Under the pieces are notes generated by a model that saw only the letters and a list, made by a program, of their open reading frames with translations, ran no database searches and was not told the origin of the DNA. From contig NZ_JAUTBA010000001.1 in assembly GCF_030818895.1 (NCBI RefSeq), positions 5,518,001 through 5,582,000 of the forward strand: a DNA stretch of 64,000 nucleotides, read 5' to 3'. Shown piece by piece: positions 1-8,499 of the stretch (positions are counted from its first letter, which is position 1; each line of letters begins with the position of its first letter). Origin of the DNA: Sphingobacterium zeae (GTDB taxonomy: Bacteria; Bacteroidota; Bacteroidia; Sphingobacteriales; Sphingobacteriaceae). The translations under genes were made by a program, and so were the position numbers.

Positions 1-614
1 CTTCTTACGTGACAAAACAGATGTTATTGATTTTGACGGTACAGATGCTGGAACAACACCAACTGACCCCGGAGCCGGAGAAGTGATCTTTAATGAGACA
101 TTTGGTGATGGTACTTATGGAAGTGGTAACCGTCCCAAAATTGGCTGCTTTTACCGATTTTGACATGAAAGCTCCAGTAACTTATACCGACGCAAGCGGA
201 TCTATTGATATCAGAACCGTTACAGGTGTCAACGCTTCATTATGGTTTCCGGCAAATAAAGATATTTCATTAGACATTGCAGGTATTCAATCCGCAAATA
301 AAACTGACCTATCATTAAGCTTTCAATTGATGAGTAATGTAAACAAAGATCCGGATAACGCCAATCTGAATATGGTAAAGGTTATTGTGAATGGCCATAC
401 CTATTCACTTCCTAGTACTCCGGTAAGTGCTCCGAACGATCTCAATAAATATTACACCTTTACGATTCCGAATCTTCCAGCCGCAGCGACCAGCATAGTA
501 GAGTTTAAAGTTTCTGCTAGCGACAATGCTTTTGGATTCCGTTTAGATAATATTAAAATCGTAAGTGCGACTGGCGGAAACGGTTCAGACAATACGATTA
601 TCGTTACTAAATAG
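1..614 (+). pseudogene. 3' part of an exported OB-fold-type protein, frameshifted in this sequence
   Basis: Only the end of this gene is in the window. The reading frame from base 2 gives a DUF5689/OB-fold-like tail (FLRDKTDVIDFDG), a Thr/Pro-rich linker and the start of a beta-sandwich domain (EVIFNETFGDGTYGSGNRPK). It then hits a stop near base 173. The next frame continues the same domain from about base 144 (AAFTDFDMKAPVTYTD) to the stop at 612-614. A single extra base near 143-144 (the GG of attggctgc) explains the break. An ATG at 93 opens the downstream frame but codes for an out-of-frame N-terminus, so it is not a real start. The gene lies 7 bp before an endonuclease/exonuclease/phosphatase gene, a pairing I know from other Bacteroidota. 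DUF5689 membership is from memory and moderate. It may be a real pseudogene or a sequencing error. Confidence 0.6.
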
Positions 615-621
615 ATAAAAG

Positions 622-1647
622 ATGAACTATAAACACATCAGCTGTATTTTACTTCTCCTTTTATTTGCTGCACACCCGAGTTTCGCACAAACCAACCGTC
701 GGGTTTACCCCATCGCATTCTACAATTTGGAGAATTTGTACGATGCCGTAAAAGATTCTTCCATCAATGACGATGAGTTTACGCCAAAGGGTGCCAACAC
801 ATGGACAGAAGCCAAATACCAGCAAAAGATTAAAAATATGGCGCGAGCAATTCGCGCTATTGGTTCGCCGAGTTCAAACCTCGGGCCCATTGCTTTAGGC
901 GTAGCCGAAATTGAAAACCGCCGGGTTCTGGAAGATCTTACACGAGATCCCCAACTCCGTGAGCTGGGATTAAAGATCGTTCATCATGACTCCCCTGACC
1001 GCCGTGGTGTGGATGTTGGATTCCTTTATAATCCAGAATTCTTCACTCCTTTTAATGACAGGGTTCATCCATTCAACCTGCCTGAAAACCCGGGCTTCAA
1101 AACGAGAGATCAACTACTGGTATCCGGCACAATTGCTGGCGATACAGTGCATATCATTGTCAACCACTGGCCTTCGCGTTATGGCAATAAATCTTCTGAA
1201 CTTCGCGAATTCGCCGCAAGTATTACTAAAGGCATATGTGATTCCCTATATCGCGAAAATCCGGAGGCCAAGATCATCATCATGGGCGATTTGAATGATG
1301 ACCCCAAAGATAAAAGCGTGAAGGATGTCTTGCAGGCCAAGAAAAACCCACAAGATGTACCAACTCAAGGATTGTTTAATACCATGTGGAAGTTTTACGA
1401 TAAGGGAATTGGATCTCTTGGTTATCAAGGACAGTGGAACCTTTTTGATCAAATCATTATCTCCAGGCCACTATTGGATAATAAAAACAAAGGCTTACGT
1501 TTTGTCAAAGCAGAAATCTTCAATCGGGACTTTTTGGTTCAACAGGAAGGCCGTAACAAAGGTTATCCGCACCGGACATTTTCAGGTGGCGTATTTATCA
1601 ATGGCTACTCAGATCACTTTCCAACGTTGATCTATTTAGTAAAATAA
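622..1647 (+). CDS. exported endonuclease/exonuclease/phosphatase family protein
   Basis: The 341-aa product has a Sec signal peptide ending near residue 23 (HPSFAQ). The rest is a DNase I-like EEP fold: FYNLENLYD with the first metal-ligand Asn, the catalytic Glu in GVAEIENR (E96), RRGVDVGFLYNP, NHWPSR (H182), MGDLNDDP (D223 and N225) and the terminal SDH (D331, H332). All the usual metal and catalytic positions are therefore present. Family members are metal-dependent phosphoesterases acting on nucleic acids or other phosphodiesters; the substrate cannot be told from sequence. The gene follows the frameshifted gene by 7 bp and is probably co-transcribed with it. Export to the periplasm or beyond suggests scavenging of extracellular phosphodiesters or DNA, which is inference. 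Confidence 0.9.
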   Translation: MNYKHISCILLLLLFAAHPSFAQTNRRVYPIAFYNLENLYDAVKDSSINDDEFTPKGANTWTEAKYQQKIKNMARAIRAIGSPSSNLGPIALGVAEIENRRVLEDLTRDPQLRELGLKIVHHDSPDRRGVDVGFLYNPEFFTPFNDRVHPFNLPENPGFKTRDQLLVSGTIAGDTVHIIVNHWPSRYGNKSSELREFAASITKGICDSLYRENPEAKIIIMGDLNDDPKDKSVKDVLQAKKNPQDVPTQGLFNTMWKFYDKGIGSLGYQGQWNLFDQIIISRPLLDNKNKGLRFVKAEIFNRDFLVQQEGRNKGYPHRTFSGGVFINGYSDHFPTLIYLVK

Positions 1648-1742
1648 ACTAAAAAACAGTTTATTTTACCGACTGCCTCGTATTATAGGATGCTCCTATA
1701 ACTCATATTAGGAAGCTATCGTTTATAACAAACTTCCTTGAA

Positions 1743-1780
1743 TATAAGAGCGGAAATTTTAATAGATTTCCGCTCTTATA
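1743..1780. terminator. bidirectional hairpin terminator between convergent genes
   Basis: A perfect 15-bp inverted repeat (arms 1743-1757 and 1766-1780) encloses an 8-nt loop. It lies between the plus-strand nuclease gene and the end of the minus-strand PUL A operon, with A/T-rich flanks on both sides. Confidence 0.85.
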
Positions 1781-1798
1781 AATAAAAAACAATTCAAT

Positions 1799-2935
1799 TT
1801 AATAGCCAAAAGCCTTAAATTCACCCAGATGCGTAAAATCATCGCCAGCATCCTTTGGTTTTGTCATGGTCACCCGAACATAACGCCCTCTGGTAACTTT
1901 AGGTAACGTATAATATTGCCAATTGCTATTTGCTGGGTCAAATGACAGATTTGAAGCTACCTTTGTGAAGGTGATGCCATCCAATGATGTTTCTAAATCG
2001 TATTGAATAAAACCATTATTTGCACCAGATCTTCTGATCATTCCAATCTTAGAAATGAATCGTGCCTTACCAAAATCAATTTTGAACCAATGCGGAAAAG
2101 GAATGGATGGATCATACTGAGAATGCCAAAAGGACATTATATCGTTATCTATTAACGCTGCTGCTCCCCCTCCATCATCAATCTGAGCATCTGAAACTGT
2201 CGCAATCCAATTGGATCGATCGGTAAACTCGGCTTCATCGCCAACCATAGCTTGTGCTCCAGGAGCTTGCTCAATCACTTTACTTGCTTCAACTTTCAGT
2301 TCAGCGTCAACAATAGTAAGTTTAAATGAAATTGGTTTTGTTTCGTCAAACAGTTTATCAATCGCTATAGATTCTACAGCTGGCCCATCTACAGTCTTTA
2401 TTCTTTGTTCCCCTTCTACCGTATATTTGATCGTATATTTCAACGAACGGTCGAGGGTCTTAGGAAAAGTAAATTTCACCCCGCCTTCAATTGGTTCGGT
2501 TTGTATATTGTCAAGTTTATACTTCACTTCATACGACAATGGCGTTAACACCGTGGTCGTAACTTTTGACGATGTCCCCTCGTTTGTAAAATACTGTATA
2601 GAAAAATCATAGGACTTATATTCACTCAAATGAATAATGATCGGATCTTCAAACTTAGTAAGTTCTATCTTTTTCTCTGTGCCATCCATATAAGTGATAG
2701 TTGCTTTTGTCACACGATCACTCAGCTTTGGAAAGTAAATTTCAATATTTTGATTAAATGCCGACACATAGGTCAAACTGGAGGGACGAGCTGTAGGGCG
2801 TTTTTCGCTGACCACTACTTCCTGTTCGGGCTGTGGTGGAAATACAAGTTCCTCTTCTTTGCATGCCTGAACAGCCATTAAAACGCTTCCAATCAAAAGG
2901 CATTTGCCAATTACTTCGCTAAATCTTTTCTTCAT
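1799..2935 (-). CDS. lipoprotein with C-terminal F5/8 type C (discoidin) domain, last gene of PUL A
   Basis: The 378-aa product starts with a lipoprotein signal (lipobox Cys25 in VQACKEEE) whose acidic residues after the Cys fit surface export in Bacteroidota. Residues of about 50-220 look like tandem fibronectin/DUF4998-like beta-sandwich units (RVTKATITYMDGTEKKIEL, then YTIKYTVEGEQRIKTVDG). Residues of about 235-378 look like a discoidin domain (DRSNWIATVSDAQIDDGGG, FWHSQYDPSIPFPHWFKIDFG, GRYVRVTM). Such domains usually bind carbohydrate. There is no catalytic motif. The gene starts 13 bp after the phosphatase-like gene and closes the 12-gene operon, so it is probably a surface glycan-binding protein of the system. 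DUF4998 is a tentative name; the discoidin fold is fairly secure. Confidence 0.75.
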   Translation of the reverse strand: MKKRFSEVIGKCLLIGSVLMAVQACKEEELVFPPQPEQEVVVSEKRPTARPSSLTYVSAFNQNIEIYFPKLSDRVTKATITYMDGTEKKIELTKFEDPIIIHLSEYKSYDFSIQYFTNEGTSSKVTTTVLTPLSYEVKYKLDNIQTEPIEGGVKFTFPKTLDRSLKYTIKYTVEGEQRIKTVDGPAVESIAIDKLFDETKPISFKLTIVDAELKVEASKVIEQAPGAQAMVGDEAEFTDRSNWIATVSDAQIDDGGGAAALIDNDIMSFWHSQYDPSIPFPHWFKIDFGKARFISKIGMIRRSGANNGFIQYDLETSLDGITFTKVASNLSFDPANSNWQYYTLPKVTRGRYVRVTMTKPKDAGDDFTHLGEFKAFGY

Positions 2936-2948
2936 TGTACAATATCCT

Positions 2949-4715
2949 TTAAGGCTTTAAGAATTCGATTTCATACTTATTAAGGAAAACCTGGCCGTCT
3001 AAGTTCCAGTCTTTTTGTGCCTGTAATTCCAACCAATAGAAGATTTGGGTAAACATGTCTGCAGGTTGGATTAAAACCGTATTATTCTGATCGACAAAAG
3101 GTAAGGTATTTCCTGAAAGGACAAGCCGTGAGGCCCCTTGTGCGGCAATACTTGGGTTTCCCGCTACCTTATTCATAAAAGAGTTGCTTACCAGCCCATC
3201 CATTGGCCAATAGCCCACAAGATTAGGATTCGTCAATTCAGCATCCGGAATTCCGACACGATTGGCATTTTTCTTCAATGTTGCTTCGTCCATAGCTTTG
3301 TTATAAATATGCACATCACATAACTGCATATCTACGGCTAAGCCTGAAAAAATATAAGGGAAATAACCAAAAGTCAAGCCAGTAGTACTTGTAACATTAT
3401 TCAGATTCATCGTCGTACTAGTCGCTTCCCCCGTTTTTAGACCATTGACATAAACTTTGACTGTAGGCACATTATTTACCTTAGCAACTGTTGCCGCAAT
3501 ATGCGTCCATTCGCCAGCAGACGAAACAGGCCCCATTCCCGGCTGTACATTCGTGCTGCCATCCGCAACAAAAAATGTTAATGCACTACCTGACTTAAAA
3601 AATGCCCATCCTGCTGTTGATCCTGTCCGAGCAGCGTTCTTCCCCAAAAATGGAGCATTACTTGCATAATCAAATTTACCGTCTACAGGATTCATTTTAA
3701 TCTTTGCTTCAACGGTCAATTCACCTGTCTTAGCAACTTCATAAATAGATTCATTTGCTAAAACAGGATTATTCCGACCACGAAAAGCATTAGGTCCATA
3801 TCCACCGAAAGAAGTTTGACCTGCATCATAAAAACCATAAAAACGCATGGACTTCATAATATCTGCCTTCAGTTCTAGCTGTTTGAAATTATTATTCTGG
3901 AAAATAGCAAATATGTTGCGTTCGGCATACGAATCTCCGCCATACACTCGATCTGTCCCGCCGTGATTACTTGTTACAATAACCAGCCAGTTTTCATAAG
4001 GATAGTTCTTCCGTGCCTTTAAAGCCTTCATAATCTCCCCGATATAACCATCCACTTTCTTTACCGCATCAACATAGCCAGAATTTCCAGAAGAAAATCC
4101 TCCAGCTATACCTGCCTGTAAAACATCTTTAAATTGTACAACTGCCAGGCCCGGATTCTTTTTTCCCAAAAGCTCGATTACTTTATTTTTAACTTCCTCA
4201 TCTGAATTGACAGATGTTGCTTCGTCCGCACTGACCAAAAGTTTAGTTGTAATTGCCTGATCACGTGCAACCACATAGGTTTTTATCGTCGGAGAAATTG
4301 TTGAAATTCGATATAAGATGGAAGGATAGCCCGAAGCATTATGATGCGGATCATTTTCGTCCGGTTTTGGAATATACGAATCATCTTCAATCTGATGCTT
4401 ATCCTGGTTTACCCCAGACATCATTGACATCCACGTGGCCGCATCTTTTGTATTCTCATTTGCAATTGCTTCAAATGAATACTTACTTGTTTTCAGCAAC
4501 TCCGCAATATTAGTTGGCATGATCTTTTTCATCTCCAATCCAACCGCCCCATCAATGGAAATAAATAAGACCCTTCTCTTCACGGTCTGATCGACCCCTT
4601 GATCGTAATCTTCATATACCGCCGCTGGATTTGCATACTTTGTACAGCTTGCTAAGGTGAATACCGCTCCTAAAGCGATCAAAGCAAGTTTTTTCAGTCT
4701 ATATTTTCTTTTCAT
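2949..4715 (-). CDS. surface lipoprotein: alkaline phosphatase/NPP-like domain + LamG domain (DUF4983-like), paralogue 1
   Basis: I start the gene at the ATG at 4715 (MKRKYRLKK), not the ATG 33 bases upstream, because it is preceded by GCGGAG and gives a clean lipoprotein signal (LASCTKY). Residues of about 45-290 resemble the alkaline phosphatase/nucleotide pyrophosphatase superfamily: VLFISIDG, TWMSMMSGVNQDKHQI, FKDVLQAG, VIVTSNHGG. A concanavalin-like LamG domain follows (GKFDYASN through GLTFGYFPY), then a short C-terminal region (FYWLELQAQKDWNLDG) shared with the gene at 6757-8481. The active site is irregular: the metal motif usually written SDHG reads SNHG, the usual His of the D..GH motif is absent, and the nucleophile position is not clearly Ser or Thr. 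It may be a weak or altered phosphodiesterase, or a binding protein. Confidence 0.75.
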   Translation of the reverse strand: MKRKYRLKKLALIALGAVFTLASCTKYANPAAVYEDYDQGVDQTVKRRVLFISIDGAVGLEMKKIMPTNIAELLKTSKYSFEAIANENTKDAATWMSMMSGVNQDKHQIEDDSYIPKPDENDPHHNASGYPSILYRISTISPTIKTYVVARDQAITTKLLVSADEATSVNSDEEVKNKVIELLGKKNPGLAVVQFKDVLQAGIAGGFSSGNSGYVDAVKKVDGYIGEIMKALKARKNYPYENWLVIVTSNHGGTDRVYGGDSYAERNIFAIFQNNNFKQLELKADIMKSMRFYGFYDAGQTSFGGYGPNAFRGRNNPVLANESIYEVAKTGELTVEAKIKMNPVDGKFDYASNAPFLGKNAARTGSTAGWAFFKSGSALTFFVADGSTNVQPGMGPVSSAGEWTHIAATVAKVNNVPTVKVYVNGLKTGEATSTTMNLNNVTSTTGLTFGYFPYIFSGLAVDMQLCDVHIYNKAMDEATLKKNANRVGIPDAELTNPNLVGYWPMDGLVSNSFMNKVAGNPSIAAQGASRLVLSGNTLPFVDQNNTVLIQPADMFTQIFYWLELQAQKDWNLDGQVFLNKYEIEFLKP

Positions 4716-4725
4716 ATTACTCCGC

Positions 4726-6738
4726 TTAAATATCATAAAACACACCAATTTCGGCCAAAGCTACGTGAACAGCTCCCCCCAGGTTTTGATTAGGAAACAC
4801 AAACTTGACATACTGAGCCTCCACAATACTGGAGAATACAAATTCGCGCATAACGTTGCGCTGTGCTGTATTTTCAGCACTTTGAGCCAATGCATAAGTC
4901 CCCATTTCCTTCCAATTCTTACTGTCACTGCTAATCAACACTTTCACTTTCGTTTGATAGGTAGCACCCTGACGATTTTGAATATAAAATCCCTTAAAAG
5001 CATTCATTTCATTCATGTTTAGTGTTAATTCAACAGGAACGGTTGTTGGTATACTACAACCTGACCAGCAGGTATGCCAGTAGGTATTTGCTTTACCATC
5101 TGTTAATGCTGCAAAGGTCCCCAAACTTTCATTCGTCGCTGTCGCAACATTCGCAGTGAACGTAAAACGATTGCTTGGCAAGTTATATTTGGTCGGTAGC
5201 GGTGTATCGCCACCAGTAAATGTCAATGGATTATACTCCCATAGTGTGGTTTTCAGCGGTGGATACAGATTACGTATTTCCCGCTTTGCCGAAGCGCTGA
5301 CCGGAATACCCCAAGCTATAAAGAAACGATTGAAGTCTGTCCCAGCAAAATGACAGAGCTGACGATAAAAATAATCTCGCTTCGCTTGTTCCAACGATGT
5401 CGAAAAATTCTCATTCCGAGCTTTTGAATAAATATAAGGGAAGAAATCCCAACCTAATTCCCCATTTTTCCCCTTTACTTTATCAAAAATCTGCAGAAAA
5501 GGTGTCAAGCGTGCAAATACCACGTTATTTGGGGAACTGAGTCCATAACTAAGTGGTATATTTGAGAAATTCTTTGGTACATTATCTTTTGCGAAAGCTA
5601 TTCCTGCCGGTATTTCTGTTTTTAAAGCCGGGTGAAATGAAATCCGATCCGTATTGCCACGTTTCCGCGCAGCGTTGAAAATAAACAGGTTATTTGTCGT
5701 TTCGCCCAGATCACTCCAGCTCCATGAAAACACGGCCTGATAATTGTGTCCGACCTCATGATATGTTCCCCAAGAAGTTCCCTTTTTAATTGTATTCGGG
5801 TTAATCAGCTCATCAAGCCAGTATTCATCTTCCTGCATGACCCATGGACTACCACTATGTGCATAGCCGACAGAGGGATGAATATCCATGACACCCCGCT
5901 CCCAAAACTCTGGGTACCGGTTAATAATATCTGGAGCATTACGGCTCAATCCCATCCAATCGTAGTAATCTTCCTCATACGTTTTATCCCAAAGTTCCAG
6001 CGCCTCATCAATATGATCTGCCCGGCCCGATTGAATAAATCGGGAAATAAGCGAACGCGGCACGGAAAAAGCGACATGTTTACCGATTAGATCCATCCAA
6101 GGGACATCACTGGCCATAACATCCTTTTGCCACTGGGCAATTGTACTTTTCCCAAGAACAAAATCCGTCGCTTTAACCGCTCCAGCAATTTTTAATGTGA
6201 CAGGTGAGGTCATTGGCTTCTCATTGATAATCCAAATTGTTCCACCATATAAATTGCGGACATAGTTGACACCTGGAAAAAGCTCTTTACGGGTATAGAT
6301 AAGAGCATCTCGGCGGGGAGCATCTTTTCCCCCTATATTATCCTCATGTACCCCCAACTGAACTGTAAGTCCCACTACTCCTTGCGGAACAGTAATCCGC
6401 ACGACTTCTCCTGCTGGTGCATACAATCCTGTACTATAATAAGGTGCCGGCGTCGCCTGCACTTTAAACTCATTTCTGTTCACATATTGCTTATTCATCA
6501 ATAATGTCACCGTTGTATCCATCACACGTTTAACCCCATCACCCACAAGCCCTGGATAGATCCGAGCACGTGTATACAGGCTTTTATCGGGTCTACCCAT
6601 TGTGGTGTCTGTTAAAATCTCGGAAGCAGTGGAGTCCCCAAGCTGATAACCATCTTTAAAGTCATAGCCATATTTGCTGCAGGATGAGGCCAAAGCAATC
6701 ACTCCTGCAAATACTCCCATTATATATATCTTATTCAT
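4726..6738 (-). CDS. M60-family metallopeptidase lipoprotein with C-terminal discoidin domain
   Basis: The 670-aa product has a lipobox at Cys20 (ALASSCSKYGYD). The region around residues 100-200 looks like the beta-sandwich that precedes the catalytic domain in M60 enzymes. The gluzincin motif is complete: H327-E328-V-G-H331 with the third zinc ligand Glu346 in DLGETTNN. Residues of about 540-670 form an F5/8 type C-like domain (ALTDGKANTYWHTCWSG, VPVELTLNMNE, AQYVKFVFPN). Known M60 members cleave mucin-type or other O-glycosylated proteins, so this is the likely endo-acting glycoprotease of PUL A. It sits between the two phosphatase-like/LamG genes, 10 bp and 18 bp away, in the same operon. 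Surface location is inferred from the lipoprotein signal. Confidence 0.88.
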   Translation of the reverse strand: MNKIYIMGVFAGVIALASSCSKYGYDFKDGYQLGDSTASEILTDTTMGRPDKSLYTRARIYPGLVGDGVKRVMDTTVTLLMNKQYVNRNEFKVQATPAPYYSTGLYAPAGEVVRITVPQGVVGLTVQLGVHEDNIGGKDAPRRDALIYTRKELFPGVNYVRNLYGGTIWIINEKPMTSPVTLKIAGAVKATDFVLGKSTIAQWQKDVMASDVPWMDLIGKHVAFSVPRSLISRFIQSGRADHIDEALELWDKTYEEDYYDWMGLSRNAPDIINRYPEFWERGVMDIHPSVGYAHSGSPWVMQEDEYWLDELINPNTIKKGTSWGTYHEVGHNYQAVFSWSWSDLGETTNNLFIFNAARKRGNTDRISFHPALKTEIPAGIAFAKDNVPKNFSNIPLSYGLSSPNNVVFARLTPFLQIFDKVKGKNGELGWDFFPYIYSKARNENFSTSLEQAKRDYFYRQLCHFAGTDFNRFFIAWGIPVSASAKREIRNLYPPLKTTLWEYNPLTFTGGDTPLPTKYNLPSNRFTFTANVATATNESLGTFAALTDGKANTYWHTCWSGCSIPTTVPVELTLNMNEMNAFKGFYIQNRQGATYQTKVKVLISSDSKNWKEMGTYALAQSAENTAQRNVMREFVFSSIVEAQYVKFVFPNQNLGGAVHVALAEIGVFYDI

Positions 6739-6756
6739 ATTGGTTAGTTCTAATGA

Positions 6757-8481
6757 TTACTTTCTGATTTGCACATACGCCGGACTCCAGCTTTTTCCAT
6801 CCAAGTTCCAATCGCTTTCTACGGTTATCCCCAGCCACTGGTAGACCATAAAAGGAACGTCAACCGCATTTGGAACTTGTCTAAAAAATGATCCTTCGAT
6901 TGGAGGTTGAAAGAAAGGAACCAGTTCATTGAAGCTTGTCCATGAAACCGGCCCCTTAAGCGATAGATCTCCAGCACCTTTTTTTGCTTTCTCTGTAAGC
7001 TTACTTGTATTCACATCGCCATAGCCTGGCCAGTATCCCTGAAGATTACTCCAAAATGGAAAGGATTCATCAATATGTGTTACACCACCATAGCGTTTTA
7101 CCTCATCATGAGTAAAGGCACGGTTATAAATTTGTAAATTACAAAGCGAAAGATCACAGCCCGTATTTCCATCACCTGGGCTGTATCCGATACGTAGTGG
7201 ACTTGTGTTGTCAAAATTACTGTTAGCAACCACATTTTGCGAAACCTTACCTGATATCGAATTTTTTGTACCGTCGGTATACGTATACACCGAATCTTGC
7301 GTGCCGCTACGTTTAATCACAACAGTAAGTGCATGCCATTCACCATCATTGATATAGTCCCCAAAAGTCTGATTGGCAAAAGAACTATTGAAGCCCCAGC
7401 CCCCACTTTCTGAAAAGATATTCCAGCCGTTTCCGCTGAATCCCTGCAAACGCTTGGCAAGAAAAACTGCATAGTTATAAGTCGTATTGGGACTGTTGTG
7501 TTTTGCAAAAAAGGTAATCGTCCAATCTTCACTTGCACTTACGTTAAACTTGTTCGGATCAGTCAGCTGACCATATACCTGATTATTGGCTGCATAGGTG
7601 TAGCGAGTAGCATTGCCTACAAAAGGAATATCTTTTGCACTCGGCCGAGGGATAATTTTCCGCGTAAATTTAGGTGAGTATAACAATGTATAGGTACTCC
7701 GCTCACTATCTCCATATGCTGTAAAATCGCTCTCTGAGTTTTTAGTTTTGCCTCCTTTGCCTGACGTAACGATCACTAACCAGTTTTCATTGGAAATAGA
7801 CTTTCGGCCTTTGATTGCATCCACCAATTGTTTAATTTGCTTATCTGCGTTTTGAACAGCAGTGACATAGTCAGCCGACTCACTGGTGTAACCGCTCGCC
7901 AATCCAGCTTGTTCTACTTTTGTAAGATGAACCACATTTAAATCGGCAGAATCTGTTTGTAATCCCTTTAATGCATCGGTCACTACGCCCTGATCATCAG
8001 CACCGATTTGTACTGTCGCATTTTTACCTAGGTAAGTACCATATGCTGAAGATGAAGTATAAAAATTGGAGCGATGTGCTTCATTTTTCAACCGCTCAAA
8101 AATGGTTGGATATTGCGGATTTAACGTACTGATATCTCCAGACATAACACCTGTTTTATCACTATTCACGCCAGTCAATAGTGACGCAGCAACAGACGTA
8201 TTCGTTACTTTAAAGTCAGTAGTCGGATCAGCTAAACTGCCATAGGTTACCAATCCATTACGCGTCAACAGTGTCATATTTTCAGGTTCGATATCTTGTA
8301 CAACAGATCCCGACAACCCATCCAAGATAACCAGCAAAACCTTATCTTTACTTGCGGGGCTATCTTTCGCCTCATTAAAATTTTGAAGCAGATTTGGAAA
8401 ATCCTTATTACAGGCAACCAACAAAAGCATTCCTCCAATTCCACAAAGGGTATTTTTTATTATTTTTATATACTTATTCAT
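6757..8481 (-). CDS. surface lipoprotein: degenerate phosphatase-like domain + LamG domain (DUF4983-like), paralogue 2
   Basis: The 574-aa product has a lipobox (LLLVACNKDFP) and the same architecture as the gene at 2949-4715: phosphatase-like domain at about 45-260, LamG at about 300-450 (WTITFFAKHNSPN, GEWHALTVVIKRSG), and the C-terminal QWLGITVESDWNLDG segment. The first Asp motif is kept (LVILDG). The other catalytic signatures are broken: DKHG is DKTG, SDHGG is SGKGG, and the segment before the TG motif has Val where its paralogue has Thr. I read it as a probable pseudoenzyme retained as a glycan-binding or scaffold protein. It lies 18 bp upstream of the M60 gene in the transcript. An alternative is a still unknown chemistry; the fold assignment itself is good. 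Confidence 0.75.
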   Translation of the reverse strand: MNKYIKIIKNTLCGIGGMLLLVACNKDFPNLLQNFNEAKDSPASKDKVLLVILDGLSGSVVQDIEPENMTLLTRNGLVTYGSLADPTTDFKVTNTSVAASLLTGVNSDKTGVMSGDISTLNPQYPTIFERLKNEAHRSNFYTSSSAYGTYLGKNATVQIGADDQGVVTDALKGLQTDSADLNVVHLTKVEQAGLASGYTSESADYVTAVQNADKQIKQLVDAIKGRKSISNENWLVIVTSGKGGKTKNSESDFTAYGDSERSTYTLLYSPKFTRKIIPRPSAKDIPFVGNATRYTYAANNQVYGQLTDPNKFNVSASEDWTITFFAKHNSPNTTYNYAVFLAKRLQGFSGNGWNIFSESGGWGFNSSFANQTFGDYINDGEWHALTVVIKRSGTQDSVYTYTDGTKNSISGKVSQNVVANSNFDNTSPLRIGYSPGDGNTGCDLSLCNLQIYNRAFTHDEVKRYGGVTHIDESFPFWSNLQGYWPGYGDVNTSKLTEKAKKGAGDLSLKGPVSWTSFNELVPFFQPPIEGSFFRQVPNAVDVPFMVYQWLGITVESDWNLDGKSWSPAYVQIRK

Positions 8482-8499
8482 ATCTGGTTCGATAAAAGG

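Noticed and set aside
93..614. Complete small gene starting at ATG 93
   Set aside because: The first 17 codons are out of frame with the protein domain, whose true N-terminal part is in another frame upstream.
4657..5022. Plus-strand frame of 121 codons across two PUL A genes
   Set aside because: Antisense to well-supported phosphatase-like and M60 genes; no domain.
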